Positions 12,549-24,487 of a stretch of DNA of 64,000 nucleotides are shown here, in pieces. A program made the position numbers and the translations under genes. Source of the DNA: Haemaphysalis longicornis. Taxonomy: Eukaryota; Arthropoda; Arachnida; Ixodida; Ixodidae. The notes below the pieces were generated by a model. The model saw only the letters and a program-made list of their open reading frames with translations, was not told the origin of the DNA and searched no databases. The stretch lies in assembly GCA_013339765.2 (NCBI GenBank), contig CM023449.1:117911231-117975230 (forward strand), given 5' to 3'. Positions within the stretch are counted from its first letter, which is position 1, and the number at the start of each line of letters is the position of its first letter.

Positions 12549-12711
12549 GAAATGTACAGTCCTTCGATCAGGGTAACGGCCCTATTTAGCAGAAAAAATA
12601 GAAGCGGCGATCGCGAGACGTGAATTATACTTAAAGAAACGATGGAACATGTATCTTACAATAATGATGATTATAGTAGGACGCGAAATCTCGTGTGGTC
12701 GGGTAAAAGGT

Positions 12712-12870
12712 TCATAGTTAGGAACTTGTGGTCACCGACCAAAGGTTTATTAAAGGCGTAAAAAAAGGGACGTTTCGGCTTCCGCACGGAAGCCCTGTTC
12801 CCTGAGCAAATAAGCCCAAAGGATGAAGCTTTTAAGTGTGCCGAAATAATCGCCCCAGGTATACAGCGTG
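12712..12870 (-). mobile_element. Second copy of the PLE 3' UTR (pLTR-like)
   Basis: This segment matches 12030-12185: the same cttgtggccaccgac-like end, taataa stretch, hairpin arms ggcttcc/ggaagcc and gaaacgtc. It lies upstream of the PLE fragment in the element's own orientation. PLEs are often found as partial tandems whose repeated end is called a pLTR, and this arrangement fits that. Confidence 0.7.
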
Positions 12871-12879
12871 CGCACCGCT

Positions 12880-14380
12880 ATATATACTGCTGATGACATG
12901 AGTGATTGAAATGTTTGAACTGCAGTTTTGCCACTGATATTGAACGCAGGTTGGCGTGAAGAAGATCCAAGGATACATTGAACTAACGAAACGCAGTTGA
13001 GGCTGAAGCACTGCTGTGGGTTATCAAAACAAAGAATAAGTTCATTGTTCCTATGTGCTGCAATCCATGTTATAACTATTTTGTAGTCGTTTTAAGTATA
13101 CTTGTGCTTTGTGATACGCGAATGTTTTAGACATGGGAAAATTGTAGTTTGTTTTGTGCAATGTGCCTTCATACGTGTATTACTCTGGCACTGTTGTCTA
13201 TTGTATGTATTGTGCGTTGGCAATGCCTTCAATGACGTGAATGTTCTGCGCTGCGCAATGTTTCTTCCCAATCTGGGGCCGCAACCTGACGCCTCTGTAA
13301 CGTTACCTGCGTTAGGTACAGAGGAAACGCCGTGATGTAAGCCCCACAGATACTGTTGCTTAGTAGCTGAATCCCCCCGCCCCCCCCCCCCTTTCCGCAC
13401 TTTTTTTAGCGTCATCTATCGGTTAGGTGTAAAGATTTACGATTGGTTTACTTCCACCTCACTAGATGGCGAGTAGTGCCATCTGTGCATTCCTTTGTGC
13501 ACTGGCGTCTTCGCTCCGACGGATGCGACGGATCCGCTTTTCGCGTCGCCTGTGCCGCCTTTGCACTGAGATACAGGATAGAAGACCATTTGCGTGTCGA
13601 TCAATCGGTTGTATCTAGGTGAGAGGACTAACAAGTGCCCGCATGTGTGTCGGGGAATGGCGGGGTTACAAGCCTGAAAGAAATAAAAGCGTCACTCTGA
13701 ATGCAATTGTTGTGACTTCTGCAGTTATTTATGCCGGCTCGTTTTGGACGAATGGAAGTCACCGCGTACGGATGGCGTCATGTCTTGCTGATCACAGCTT
13801 TGTACTCGGTATGTCATGGTTTCATTATTTTAACCCGGTTAAGCACACACTACTACGGCAACCTACCATTTGTATTTCCTCGATCCTCGAACCTATCAGC
13901 TCGCTAAGCCTTTGTTCCATAACAAGTCTTGCTCGGGGGTAGCGCCCTTAGCGGAGGAATGTTTCGGCATCAGCTCCCTAAAGGGTGAAATCTTCCTCCA
14001 CTTCCAGGGGGAGAAACGTGCTTCTTACTCTTAAAATCAGAAACTTCCTACATCTTAGGGAGCAGTATAAGAGAAATTCCTGTTTCGTCCTTAAAGGAGA
14101 AACCCACACCCCCTTTTTCTAGAGTGTTTAAAAGCACGGCAAAATATTGTCAGGTCGCTATTTTCTTTTGACTTTTATTGCCGGAGTGAAATCCCGATGA
14201 CGACAATGTTCCAATCAATTTTTGACGGCCTTTTATTTCACACGTGGGCGTTAAAACGGGCTGGGTTGTGAGCAATCGTGTTTCATTGCTACCGAAACAC
14301 TCAGGAAAAGCCGGGTCCCATAATCCGCCCTTCTTCTGGTGCTCTTTTTTTACTCTTACTAGTAAGCAACTACTTAAAGA
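12880..14380. other. Unassigned, with a C-rich tract at 13372-13392
   Basis: A run of about 20 cytosines broken by one G lies at 13372-13392. No gene or element was recognised in the rest. Confidence 0.4.
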
Positions 14381-14419
14381 AGGGCTTGCGTTCGGCCTAT
14401 TTGGTATTCCATAACGTTT

Positions 14420-15720
14420 CCTTTGCGCGCATAAAAACACACGGACAAAGAAGACAAGGATAAGCGCTACTTCCAACTGACTTTTATTGAAACGGGGTGA
14501 AATATATACCAGCAAAAGGACAAGAGATACAGAACAGGTTACGATTATAGAGAGAGTAGAATAACGGAATCGCTTGGCCCTGACCCACACGTGTCAGTCA
14601 TTACCAAGACCAGTTCTTTTTTATGAACGCTGCCTCCTTATCTGACAAGGCTTCCGGTGTTGTACTGACACATTGGAAATCGCCTAGTTGCATTTCAGCT
14701 GCCCTCGGACTATCTCACGCGTGCGCTGATCAGAGTCATGAAACATAATCACAGAGTTTTGAAAGTACAGGCTCACACGAGGGACATTCAGCGCAATGAG
14801 TTGACAGGTTCTCTTCCTTTCTTTTCTGTACGTTATTCTGATGTTCGCGTAACCCGGAGTTGACACACCATGCCGTCTGTTCTACACACACCCTTCAACA
14901 GTCCTACGGAACTCGTTATGCAATCCCTCTATCGCTTTCTACGCACTTGTTTTCGTGCCCAATGCTACAGCCAGTATTTTCTTATGTACAGGACATGTGT
15001 CTCTGCAAAGCCTCGCGAACTGGAGTGGAGCGGACATTACAACCAGAACTCCAGCTCTGTGCCCTATTTTTTTTAACCGATGTGCGATACCGTGCAAATA
15101 CGGTATAACCGCCGTCTTACGGCACTCACGGCCGTAACGCGCACTGGTTTCCGTCGCTTTGTTTGCCTGCTTCTCACTCCTGCGGACAGCCTCAACGACT
15201 GTTCCAGATACCCTGACCGCCTCAGCCGAGAGACCTTCGCCTCCACAGCTTTTTGCACGTGATGGACACAGGTCTTCCTGAGGGCAATGGCTAGTACATC
15301 GTCGCTACTGAGCGTTTGACCAGTTTGGTGTGCGCGGAGTTATATGGCAACAGGGGCTTCTGGCGGAGGAGTGCGTAACTCCAGCAAACCTGGTTGTCCG
15401 AAAACATGAGGCTTATTTACAAAAACTTGAGAGCGTTACCTTCTGGTGCGTTGTGCGTTAACTGAAGCGGAATCAGGCAATCTTCGAACACTGCCACTGT
15501 TAACCGCGCATCGTTCTCAAAGCTAGACGCACCCCTCCGAAAGACAACCAAAAACTCATCCACGAACCTGTATACTTTGATGACATTTGTTCACATAAAT
15601 CTAACCGCCAGCATCCGGTCGACATAACCCAGAAAAAGATCGCTCAGCACTGGAGCAACAAAATACCCTATACTAACACCCACTTTTTGTATGAAGGTTT
15701 CCTGTCGCTGTTTTCACTTA
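14420..15720 (-). mobile_element. PLE fragment: reverse transcriptase core to 3' end, heavily decayed
   Basis: On the minus strand near 15700-15600 the reading VGVSIGYFVAPVLSDLFLGYVDRML is the segment between RT motif B and motif C of tick-type PLEs. After a stop it continues as KVYRFVDEFLVVFRRGA, where the catalytic YVDD has become FVDE (one Asp lost). A C-terminal block, QCVSTTPEALSDKEAAFIK, is readable near 14650-14710. The 3' end lies near 14420-14500 with a caataaaagtcagttgg stretch. The GIY-YIG core between these blocks was not recovered. Multiple stops make this a dead copy. Confidence 0.78.
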
Positions 15721-16540
15721 AATTCGCTTCGCCAAGCAGCTGTGAATCCCTTCCGGTAGAAGAGAAACTTCCCCAGTTGGAACGCTCGCCTGAGCCTATA
15801 TTTCTTTTTCAGCTTGGAAGGCCTTCCGAGCGACATATTCCTAAGTGTCTGTCACGCTTAAGTATGCGCCATCACCGGTTGTCGGTTTATGCGTGCACGG
15901 TTCACGTGTAGAAAGGAGGGGGGTGTGCTCGCACAGCTAGATATAATGCCGCCACCGTTGAAATGCCGGTTGTGCTGTTGGGAGCTTTAGATGTCCAAAT
16001 TACATGGCTCATGTGGTTAGTCGGCTGTCCTCCTCAGTCGACTGCTCGGGGTGTAGGTTCATGCTGTTACACAGACATTTTTAGACACAACAAAGATTCA
16101 CTACGAGGGGAAAAGGAAAATGGACAGCCACGTGTTTGTACCCAAGAATAGAGGTCAAAGGATTCCAGGTTTTACATCGGTCTGGGGCGGATGCATGCCG
16201 TTCATTTGTAGGAAAAAGAGCAAGAATTAAAATGTTGTCCCGAACACAAGCGCGAATGACTGCAAAATCAAAGAAACGCTGCTACACCGCCTCTACCGCC
16301 TCAAGTTCTGCTCATCGAGTAGCTGCGAATCCCTCCCGGGTATGAACAGCGAAATGCCCGGTTGGAACGCCGGTGTGAGCCAATATCACATTCTTCAGAG
16401 GGCTTTCAGGGGATATTTTGCACGGTGTCTGTTACATATTCAGTTGCACATGACCGGTTTGCCAGTTTATGCGTGCGCAGGTTTGTAGTTGAGACTAGAG
16501 AGAGGGAGTGGAAAGACGTGCACGCGCAGCTATTGGTTTC
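15720..16540. repeat. Diverged direct repeat (15720-15910 and 16270-16540)
   Basis: Both segments contain agctg(c/t)gaatccct, gttggaacgc, gtgtctgt, accggtttg or its variant, and gtttatgcgtgc in the same order, with many substitutions and indels. The family is not recognised. Confidence 0.55.
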
Positions 16541-17109
16541 ATGCCCGTCCATGTCCTTGTCCTTTGTCCATGCCCGTCCAGGCATGTCCTTTGTGCTGGA
16601 GCGAGGTTTAAACGCGGAGATAAACGGCCCACAACGGGTCCTGTTCGTAGTCCTTAGCGGTAGAGCGGATTGCGTTTGGGTGCTAGGCTGTGTTCAGGTT
16701 ACCGACGTAAAACTGGTGTCGTGATCTATGCACGTAAAAATGCCATTTCACGCAGTTCGGGTGATTCACACATGGAATGACTTCATTCTTTAAAGTCATT
16801 ACGACAGTCGCGGCACAGTCTGAACACAGCCCTACACAAACACTAAGTTGCGTACGATGCGGGAAGGACACAGGGAGTTCCATGTTCATCCGCAAGAACA
16901 AAGCCTGGATCGGTCAAAGGTTCATTCAGGTAATTCGCTAGGTAAGATGCTTCATCGGAAATTACGATAAACGTGTTTTGTTTCGGGCACTACGTGGATG
17001 GCCCCTAGATTTGCAGGTCATCCTTCTTCACAGAGTTGAAGGGCACTAAATTTTGCGATAGTTTCAAGCACGATATGCAACAACACGCTCGCTGCCACTT
17101 GTGCGAGGC

Positions 17110-17260
17110 TAATTCGAACAAAGTGACATTCGCAGCGGTAGCTTCGAACACGATTTACAGCATGCTGCCCCTTCGGCGGAGGCGCGCTACGAGGTAGCAG
17201 CAGAGTAGCGCACGCCACCATTCGTTCAGTGATCACGCAAACACTTCCTGATACGCAGCA
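17110..17260. repeat. Dispersed repeat shared with 23940-24075
   Basis: Shared landmarks are a tcgaacacgatttaca-type stretch, a GC-rich gcggcg block and gcgatcacttcctga or its variant. The repeat is dispersed rather than tandem (about 6.8 kb apart). Family unknown. Confidence 0.5.
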
Positions 17261-17574
17261 GAAATGTGCCGTGACCGAAGAGATGCAGCTCGCTCTGCGC
17301 ACAAATTTCATTTCGGGAAGTGTCGTAATAGTCAGTGCTTTTTTTACGCCCATCCGTGCTTCTGTGTATTTTTTGCCAACGATCTGATAACCGCACTACC
17401 GCCGTTAGCTGGCGACAGCGCAACTTGCCGAAGGGGCATCGGTGTAGGCGAGAGAAAAATAGTTGTGAAAGATGTGTCAGCGGTGGTGAGGAGGAGCCCC
17501 GGATCGGCGTCGGGTAAATCGATGACACCGGAATGAAAACTGGGGGAATTAGACATATACTGATTTGCCGTGAA

Positions 17575-18290
17575 AGCCTGCAGATGAGAATGATGTTGAA
17601 GGGGTTTTTTTCTGCACCGTCAAAGCTAAAAGGTATGTGTGGAAAGTGAACGGAAGGCAGAAAGGCGAAATAGAACATGCCGTGAAACACAGGCAAAAAT
17701 TTGTAAACTGTTAAATGCGCGTGGTATACAAAATACCGCTGGCATGTGGGAAAGCTGATATCGGACAAACCGGAAGGTGCTTCAACGAATGCCTCAGAAA
17801 ACAGATACGCAGACCAGCAGACACAGCGAACGAGCAGTCTGTAACTCCATTGCAAAACTTGCAAAACGTGCGAGTGCACACCGCAGTTTCAGGACACGCA
17901 CATCTTGGCAAGCATTAAAGACAAGATTACACGCGAGATCATAGAAGCCTATCACGTAATCAAAGAAGCGTATGATTGCGTTAGCACTCCGCCTACCCTG
18001 CTGTCTCATGAAGAATGAAAGATCATTCAAAGAGAGCCGCCACCATGAGAAAGATAACATCGTGCATGCAGTCATTGCCACACTTATGCTGCCGGTGTTT
18101 GCGTGCATTTTTGTCACCTAAGTAGGTCGGTTATCTTCACTTTTCAGTTCTTGTTAGGTCTTATAGGGTTTTCTTGACCCGCAAGCGCAACGTCGTGCCC
18201 TTGTGTGTATATACTGTACGTGTACCCCGTTTATATTGTCGTTTTAATAAACCGTTGCCAGTTTGCAATTCGTCTCAGTTCCTTTGTTGT
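17575..18290 (+). mobile_element. PLE fragment: connector, GIY-YIG domain, 3' UTR
   Basis: The plus strand reads FSAPSKLKGMCGK (connector), a KHRQKFVNC block, then from 17715 VVYKIPLACGKADIGQTGRC. That is the GIY-YIG motif with its second half altered from YIG to DIG. After a frameshift the conserved tail EIIEAYHVIK and CVSTPP ends near 18015. An aataaa at about 18247 closes the 3' UTR. It is of the tick VYKIPL-type lineage, distinct from the VYKVPRADC type at 12.2 kb. It points away from the minus-strand PLE at 14.4-15.7 kb. Confidence 0.82.
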
Positions 18291-18559
18291 TCTTTTTAGG
18301 TTGTCCAAGTATACCCGGCGCCCTTTCAGTATGAAGCAGTACCAACTAGCCCCATTCCAGGACCTTTAGAACGTCATAATACTCAATATTTTGGAAAAAC
18401 TTTCATAACTTACTCTCGGTGCGGGAGCATGAATCTGTACTAACCATTACGATTTGTTATTTTTTTCCTTCCGGAGCCGAATTGGAACGAAACAATCCGT
18501 TATGGAACGAAACGGCAACAGGAAATAAAAAGATTTCATTCCGACACCCTGTCAAAAAA

Positions 18560-20130
18560 TGCCCATAGCCCGGAACAACGTCAACATAATTTTGTTTCAC
18601 AAGAAGGGGTATACCAGAGACCTTAAAAACTACCGAGCCATCAGCATATCTCAGTTGTATACAAGCTGTTAGCCAAGCAATTGTTATCTCAAAAGCGCCA
18701 GCTTAGGTTTTCAACGACCCCCTGAAAGGCTGCGTTAATGAAAAGCATACTCTACAATTTATCACACCTCTGTAATTAACCAAGTAATATGAAATGATAT
18801 AAAATCAAGTAATATGAAAGCAAGTAATATGAAATATGAGCCGTGGCTGAGTGGCTAAGGCGTTGCGCTGCTGAGCACGAGGTCGCGGGTTCGATGCCCA
18901 GCCGCGGCGGCCGCTTTTCTGATGGAGGCGAAAAGCAAAAACGCCCGTGTGTACTAGATTTCGGCGCACGATAAAGATCCCCAGGTGGTCAAAATTAATC
19001 CGGAGCCCTCCACTACGGCGCGCTTCATCGCCTGCGTTGCGTCGGGGCGTTAAACCCTACACAATCACAATCAATCAAAATATGAAATTCCTCAGAGCAC
19101 CTTAGGCCCAAATTATATGGCATTTAGAGACTATCAAAAAGCGTTCGAGTCAGTAAGCACGGAAGTCGGGATGGAAGAATTGAAATACCAGGGATTAGAA
19201 AAGGCCTACATAAAACGTTTATACGACGTATGTAATGGATATACGTCTAGGATAATGCATCACAAGAAGACCGAAATGTTCCTCATCAGATACAGAGTAC
19301 GATAGGGAGGCACCATCCTGCCGAAATTGTTCGCAGCAAGCCTGGAGGTGACACTAAGGAAGCTTCACTGAGAAAACGCAAGATTACGAATAAACGGGGA
19401 ATACTCGACCGCACCTGCAAAAATGCTTGAACTAAAGTCAGAAACCTTGGCCTTGCACTACAAGAAAATATGAATAAGTTTAAAGAATCTTAAATAAGAA
19501 TGCTGAGAGCGGCCTGTCCAGCTCAGTTAACTCAACAATAGAATAATTAATTTCGGTAGGTGGTCAGTGCTGATACAAACCATCAGAAAAAAATCCGCTA
19601 CAGAATAGGTATGAAATGGGCTGCACTCCTTAAGCAGTACCAAATAATAAAAATTAAGCTACCTCTGCCACTGAAGCGGATAGTATACAAGCAAAGCGTG
19701 CTACACCTGCTGACATATGTGGCGGAAACTTAGCGCCTTACTAAACAATTGCAAAAACAGGTCGGCTCAACCCGCCATGCAATATATATATGAGTAACGC
19801 TCAGAGGCAGGAAACTAGCTCCCTGGTTCAGAGAACAAGCTAGAAACGAAGATATCATAGTCCAAAGTAAAAAAAAATGAACATGGGCAGGGCATTTAGT
19901 AAGACAACCGGTGGGTGGACCGGTGTGGAAACGGAGTGGACACCGAGAGACGGTAATAGAAAAATGGGAAGGCTCTTAACTCGATGGATGTGCGAAATTG
20001 GAGGCAAAGATTGTACTCGGGAAGCTAAGCATAGGAGCGTTTAGATGTCAATGGGAGAGGCCTTCATCCTGCAATGAACCTAAATAGGCTGATGATGGTG
20101 ATTATTACGATGATATTGGTGGTGTTGAGG
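18560..20130 (+). mobile_element. RTE-clade LINE fragment, split by a SINE
   Basis: RTE LINEs encode an endonuclease-RT polyprotein; only the RT onward is seen. Before the SINE, frames read HKKGYTRDLKNYRAI and KAYSTIYHTSVINQVI. After it come MAFRDYQKAFESV (motif A region, with the usual first Asp of DYxKAFDSV present and the second changed), then a block around RIGMKWAALLKQY. The C-terminal signature follows: WTPRDGNRKMGRLLTRWMCE, then MSMGEAFIL. The 3' end is the ATGATG-rich tail typical of RTE (gctgatgatggtgatt, about 20085). Many stops and frameshifts. Confidence 0.85.
18836..19078 (+). mobile_element. Ruka-type SINE inserted in the RTE LINE
   Basis: The complete head-body-tail order is present: a box A region in gccgtggctgagtggc, B box gggttcgatgcc, body, and an aatcacaatcaatcaa tail. 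The flanks share aatatgaaat at 18826-18835 and 19079-19088, a likely target duplication. The RTE reading continues on both sides. Immediately 5', the motif caagtaatatgaaa occurs three times in a row. Confidence 0.88.
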
Positions 20131-20134
20131 ATTG

Positions 20135-20905
20135 TGCCGTTCTTGTGTTCGCAAGTGTTTGTTGTTTTCGTTGATGCGCTCTCAAAAGCGTCAAACGTAC
20201 TTACACGGTGCTGAAAACACAACAGGTAAAAACGTCCAGGGACCAAGGGTGGAGGCCGTCGTCTGAGAAAAGGGAATATATTCACACTATTTACAGAGAA
20301 CCGTTCAATACACAGCCATCTTGTTGCCTCACGTAGTCGTCTTTGTCGTCTTCGTCTATGCGTCTGCTGAGCTCGGTCCCAGCTTCATCTTCGTCTTCAT
20401 CGAAAGTTTCTACAGGTACATTAAACTTTGTGGCCACACGTTGTAGACTGTGAGCCACTACACCTAAATGATACACACCCCGGGTATTTCTCTAGTGGTC
20501 ACCATGGCATCCAACTACTTGCGCCTCACATTTGCTCTGGCGACTCAGCTACAGCTTACAGTAGGGCACGAGCATAACCTTCCTTTTTGCGACAAGAAAA
20601 CCGACCCTCGATACTCGCCTATGTGCGATGGGCCCGTGGTCTGACTGGGGCACGCTGTAAGCACATGATGGCGATGGCTCACCTGGCAGTTTTAGGACTG
20701 TTAATGAGGAGGAGCCTTTTTGTTCTAGGTAAAAGTGCATACAAAGTACTTATTTCTGCGGTGCCGAAGTCATAAAAAAACGACCAAAATTCTGCAATTA
20801 AAAAAAAAAACATTTGTAATTTTTACAGTACGCATAACTTTCTTTATTGACCCTAGGGCCTTCTCCACACGTTAATGATATCTTCAAGATTACCCCTGCA
20901 TCAAA
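20135..20905. other. Unassigned
   Basis: Nothing firm. The minus-strand frame at 20291-20476 is acidic (repeated Asp/Glu/Lys) without a recognisable domain. Confidence 0.4.
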
Positions 20906-20908
20906 ATA

Positions 20909-21797
20909 CAGTTAGACCTGGACGTAACGAACCTCTATGCAACGAATTCCTGGATTTAACGATGTTTTTTCAATTCCCCATTGCCGGCCCCATTGAAAAC
21001 TATGTATTTGCGACTTCTGTGTACCGAAGGCATTGCGACTGTTAACCTTGGTGTAACGAACTCTCTTCGCTGATCAGTCATTTTTCTCTTCAACGTTTTC
21101 TGAAAAAAATCGGCTGGAGAAATGCACTAATTTAGCGAACTTCTGGCGCACCGCGAACTAACGTGCGCTTGCAGCGCGAGTGCGGTATCGGTTAGGTGCC
21201 AGAACTCACTGTCGGCGTGTACACTCGCGAGCCTGCTCTGCCACGTGTGGTGTCGGTTCTTCGGTGATGATTTCTGCGGCCAGAAAAGGAACAGTTTTGT
21301 CTTCTCACGAAGAACTCGTATTTTAAATGCCGGCTCCGCCGGCGAAAAAGAGAAAGGTCGCCGCCCGGTACAATGTCCAGCTCGCATCATCGCAAAAATT
21401 TTGAGTACGGCAAAGAACATCTATTTCACCAATGGCGCCATTTCAGAATACGTTTGGTCCTTGAAACGGGTTAAGGCACCGAAAAGTGTCAAAATACGAA
21501 AGTGATACTTAAACTGTGTTTTGAATACGGAGCTTAAGTTACCTTGGTCCTTTTGAGTGTCGTGTTGTGGCAGGTTTGTTGGAAAGACGCAGGCGCATAT
21601 CACGCAGATTTTCACTGTGAAATGAATTCTTTAAAGGGGAGCTCCTCATCACTGATGTTGCTCATCACTGAAGCCAGATTGGTTTTGTTGCTGGTTAATT
21701 CACGGGAGCCTATACTCGAAACCTGCTTGTAGGGAAATTCTGCATGTAACGAAAACTTGCGAATTTTTGTCAACTTCGGTATATCCAGGTTCAACTG
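20909..21797. mobile_element. Short pogo/Tigger-type DNA element with TA target duplication
   Basis: The ends are imperfect inverted repeats: cagttagacctggacgtaac at 20909 and, read inward from 21797, cagttgaacctggatatacc. TA lies directly outside both ends (20907-20908 and 21798-21799), the Tc1/mariner/pogo target duplication. Inside, an ATG at 21327 opens a frame of about 48 codons starting MPAPPAKKRKVAARYN, like the basic start of Tigger transposases. No DDE domain remains in 889 bp, so the element is non-autonomous. Confidence 0.75.
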
Positions 21798-22104
21798 TAT
21801 ATTTGAGGATGCTTTATTTCAGAAAGTGTTTTAGAAAAAAAATCCTTTAAAATGGAAGTGGGTTGCGGCACCATATAATAACCACCAGTGCGCTTCCTTC
21901 TGGGTAAGTTAGATGTTCGCAAGCCGTGCTTTAAACAACACTGCCCGAGCACATGACCCTTAGTTGAGAAAACAGAACTGTGGTTGACTCCGCTGTTGCG
22001 AATCGGTAAAACGCGAAAGTGAAATGTGCACTGAAATCTCGCAGCTGGATGGTTTGCGGGTTTGCGGTGTGCTTGGCGAGCGACGTCCTGCTGGCGGGTG
22101 GCTT

Positions 22105-22390
22105 CGGCAAAGGTTTACTGGTGTCATTTCCGTAACGGATATGACGTCAGAGAAATCTTGGTGTATCCGGCCATAACATACCTTCGTGTTAAAACATAAA
22201 ACCCGAAAACGAATAACCCGAAGTTTAACGTGCTCTTTACATCTAAAGTCGCTTCCCTGCAAGACCCTTTGTCCAGGGGTGCATCCGTTACATGCCGCTT
22301 GCTTCGTTGTACTGGCGTCACTTCTGTGATGGATATAACGTAAGTGAAATCTTCGTAAATCCCGCAATAAAACACTTTCGTGTTAAAAAA
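22105..22390. repeat. Direct repeat (22105-22200 and 22298-22390) encoding a similar peptide
   Basis: On the minus strand both copies are open and read FNTKVxY, then a variable stretch with DF, then VISxTExTPV. They match more clearly at peptide than at base level. No domain is recognised; see findings. Confidence 0.6.
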
Positions 22391-23099
22391 AGTCATACTA
22401 CGCGCTCTTATTTAGTATGTCCAATCAATTATGTTTATCGGCATGGGCCACGCCATTATACATCTATGTTCATGAGCAATAAACTCAGCCTGCGGCGTGT
22501 CTGGCACGAACAAAACAATTAAACTAAATCCCAAGCGACCACTGCAACTCGGACGTATAACATTATATTAGGCCAGGAACAGCGCACCACCGTGACGTAA
22601 ACCTAATTAAGGCAACGATGCCGTTATTCTGCGTTCACAATTTCGCTTACTGAGTACGCCTGCGAGTGGCAGGATTATTAATGAAGTGCTCGAAGGAACA
22701 AATGTTTGAGGATGCTGAAAACGAACTTGCGAGAAACTCCCAGTAATGGTAAAGAAACCAGAGTCTGGGTAGTCGATGAAATTACTCTGGATACTTTTGA
22801 AACTATGACAATACACTCAGTAGAAGGTAACGACGTGTTTTACTACCGCAACAACAACTCATGCCAAAACTTGTCTGTGGTCGGTATGGTGTTTGGAATC
22901 TGGCATTGTTGCCTAGGAGGAGCAAAAAGAAAATTCACAATGAAAAACGTTACTGGACTTGTCCAGGATGACTACTTGATTGCCGGTGTATTTCTACGCA
23001 GCACGAAATAAGGTGTAAAGTGATCATGCTCTGTATGGAGTTAGGGCAAAGAATTTTGGGCGAAAAGGTATGGTCACCGGCGGAAGCTCCACAAATCAT

Positions 23100-23335
23100 C
23101 TGCTTTCACTCTCCTGTCGTCATCATCAGCATCATCATTATCCTGTCAACATCCACTGCATGGCCAAGACCTCTTCCATAAATATACAATTCTGCCGGTC
23201 CTGTGCTAACTGCGACCAATTTATCCTCGCAAACGTCATGATGCCCTCTGCCCACCTAACTTACTGCCGCTCCCTACCACGCTTGCCATCTGTAGGGGTC
23301 CACTCTGTTACTCTTAATAACCATTTGCCTGCAAA
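23100..23335 (-). mobile_element. RTE LINE 3' fragment
   Basis: Minus-strand reading RVTEWTPTDGKRGRERQ, then VRWAEGI and a MEEVLAMQW-like end, is the C-terminal signature of RTE polyproteins. The ATGATG-type tail follows (gataatgatgatgctgatg). Only the last ~80 codons remain. Confidence 0.8.
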
Positions 23336-23348
23336 ATACCCTTCTTGT

Positions 23349-23395
23349 AATAATAATAATAATAATAATAATAATCATCATCATCTTTGTTTCTA
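23349..23395. repeat. AAT/ATC trinucleotide microsatellite
   Basis: About nine taa units followed by cat repeats. Confidence 0.95.
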
Positions 23396-24487
23396 CATGC
23401 CCACCAATACCTAATGGCTTTACGCGGTGGTGCAGAGGATTAAACACAAAATTTGATGCAAACACAAACAAGTAAATATGTAGGCTGAAACGAGGAAACA
23501 TAAATAGGTATGTTGCACATGTTTCGTATGTTGCACATCTGAATTTTCGCACAAAAGCACTTTCACTTTTATTCAATCTAGGTTATTGTTACGAAGCGCC
23601 CAATGTTGAATCGTCCCTTAGAATTCCTTGCACCACGCTTTTACGCGCCGCATACTGTTCTGATGTGACCGAGTTCTTTCATTGCGCAGCACTTCATCAT
23701 CCGCTGTTGTGGTTTGGCGGCTTTGTCAGCCTCGTAATCGAGAGAATGAAGGAAACACTGAAGACGAAGAAAACGGAAGAGGAAAGTGTGAGGGGGGAGG
23801 GCGCTATGCCGAGGCGCTGCCACAGAAGCCCAGCACACGCGTTGTGATGCACGTACATAGGTCGTTCGGAGTTCTCTTCGTTGCTCCTTTCTTGTTGAAT
23901 AAAGCCTCCCTCTCTTCGTCGTTGTGTGGCCCATTCGAACCACGTGACATCTACGCGGGAAGTTCAAACACGATTTACAACATTCGGCGGCGGCGACACG
24001 CAGTGACGTAACGGTAGAGTTGCGCGCACCGCTGTGCGTTCGCTCATTCCGCGATCACTTCCTGAGACTCGGCAGTTATTCTCCATGACTGAGATGACTG
24101 CAGTTACTTTTGCGCGCAAAGCTTGCATTCGGGGTGTAGTAATGGCGAGTCAGTTTTGTTTCAATGAAGAACGCCTGCGGGAGAATTCTCGGTTCCTCGT
24201 CGAAGTTCTGCGTCTCTGGAAGCGGAAGGATTTGTGGAAGTTTTAAAGACGTTGCTTCGTACTGGTGTGTATGGGACCGGCTCGCCAGTTTAGGCAGGCG
24301 CCTTGTAGGCAAGTACCACTACAAGCAGCTTTCGAGAGGGTACTTGCTTCCTCCAGAACGGCATGAAATGTTTTTGAACGAAAAAGCGACATGGATTGGA
24401 TGGTTCTGTGTATGAGAAATATGAATTCATGGCATCTGGGTGCTACAGCTTGCTTAACAATAAAGAATACTGTTTCTCTGTTGTGCA

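Noticed and set aside
20291..20476. PLE connector or acidic protein on the minus strand
   Set aside because: HSLQRVATKFNVPV weakly recalls PLE connectors, but no flanking PLE blocks are present.
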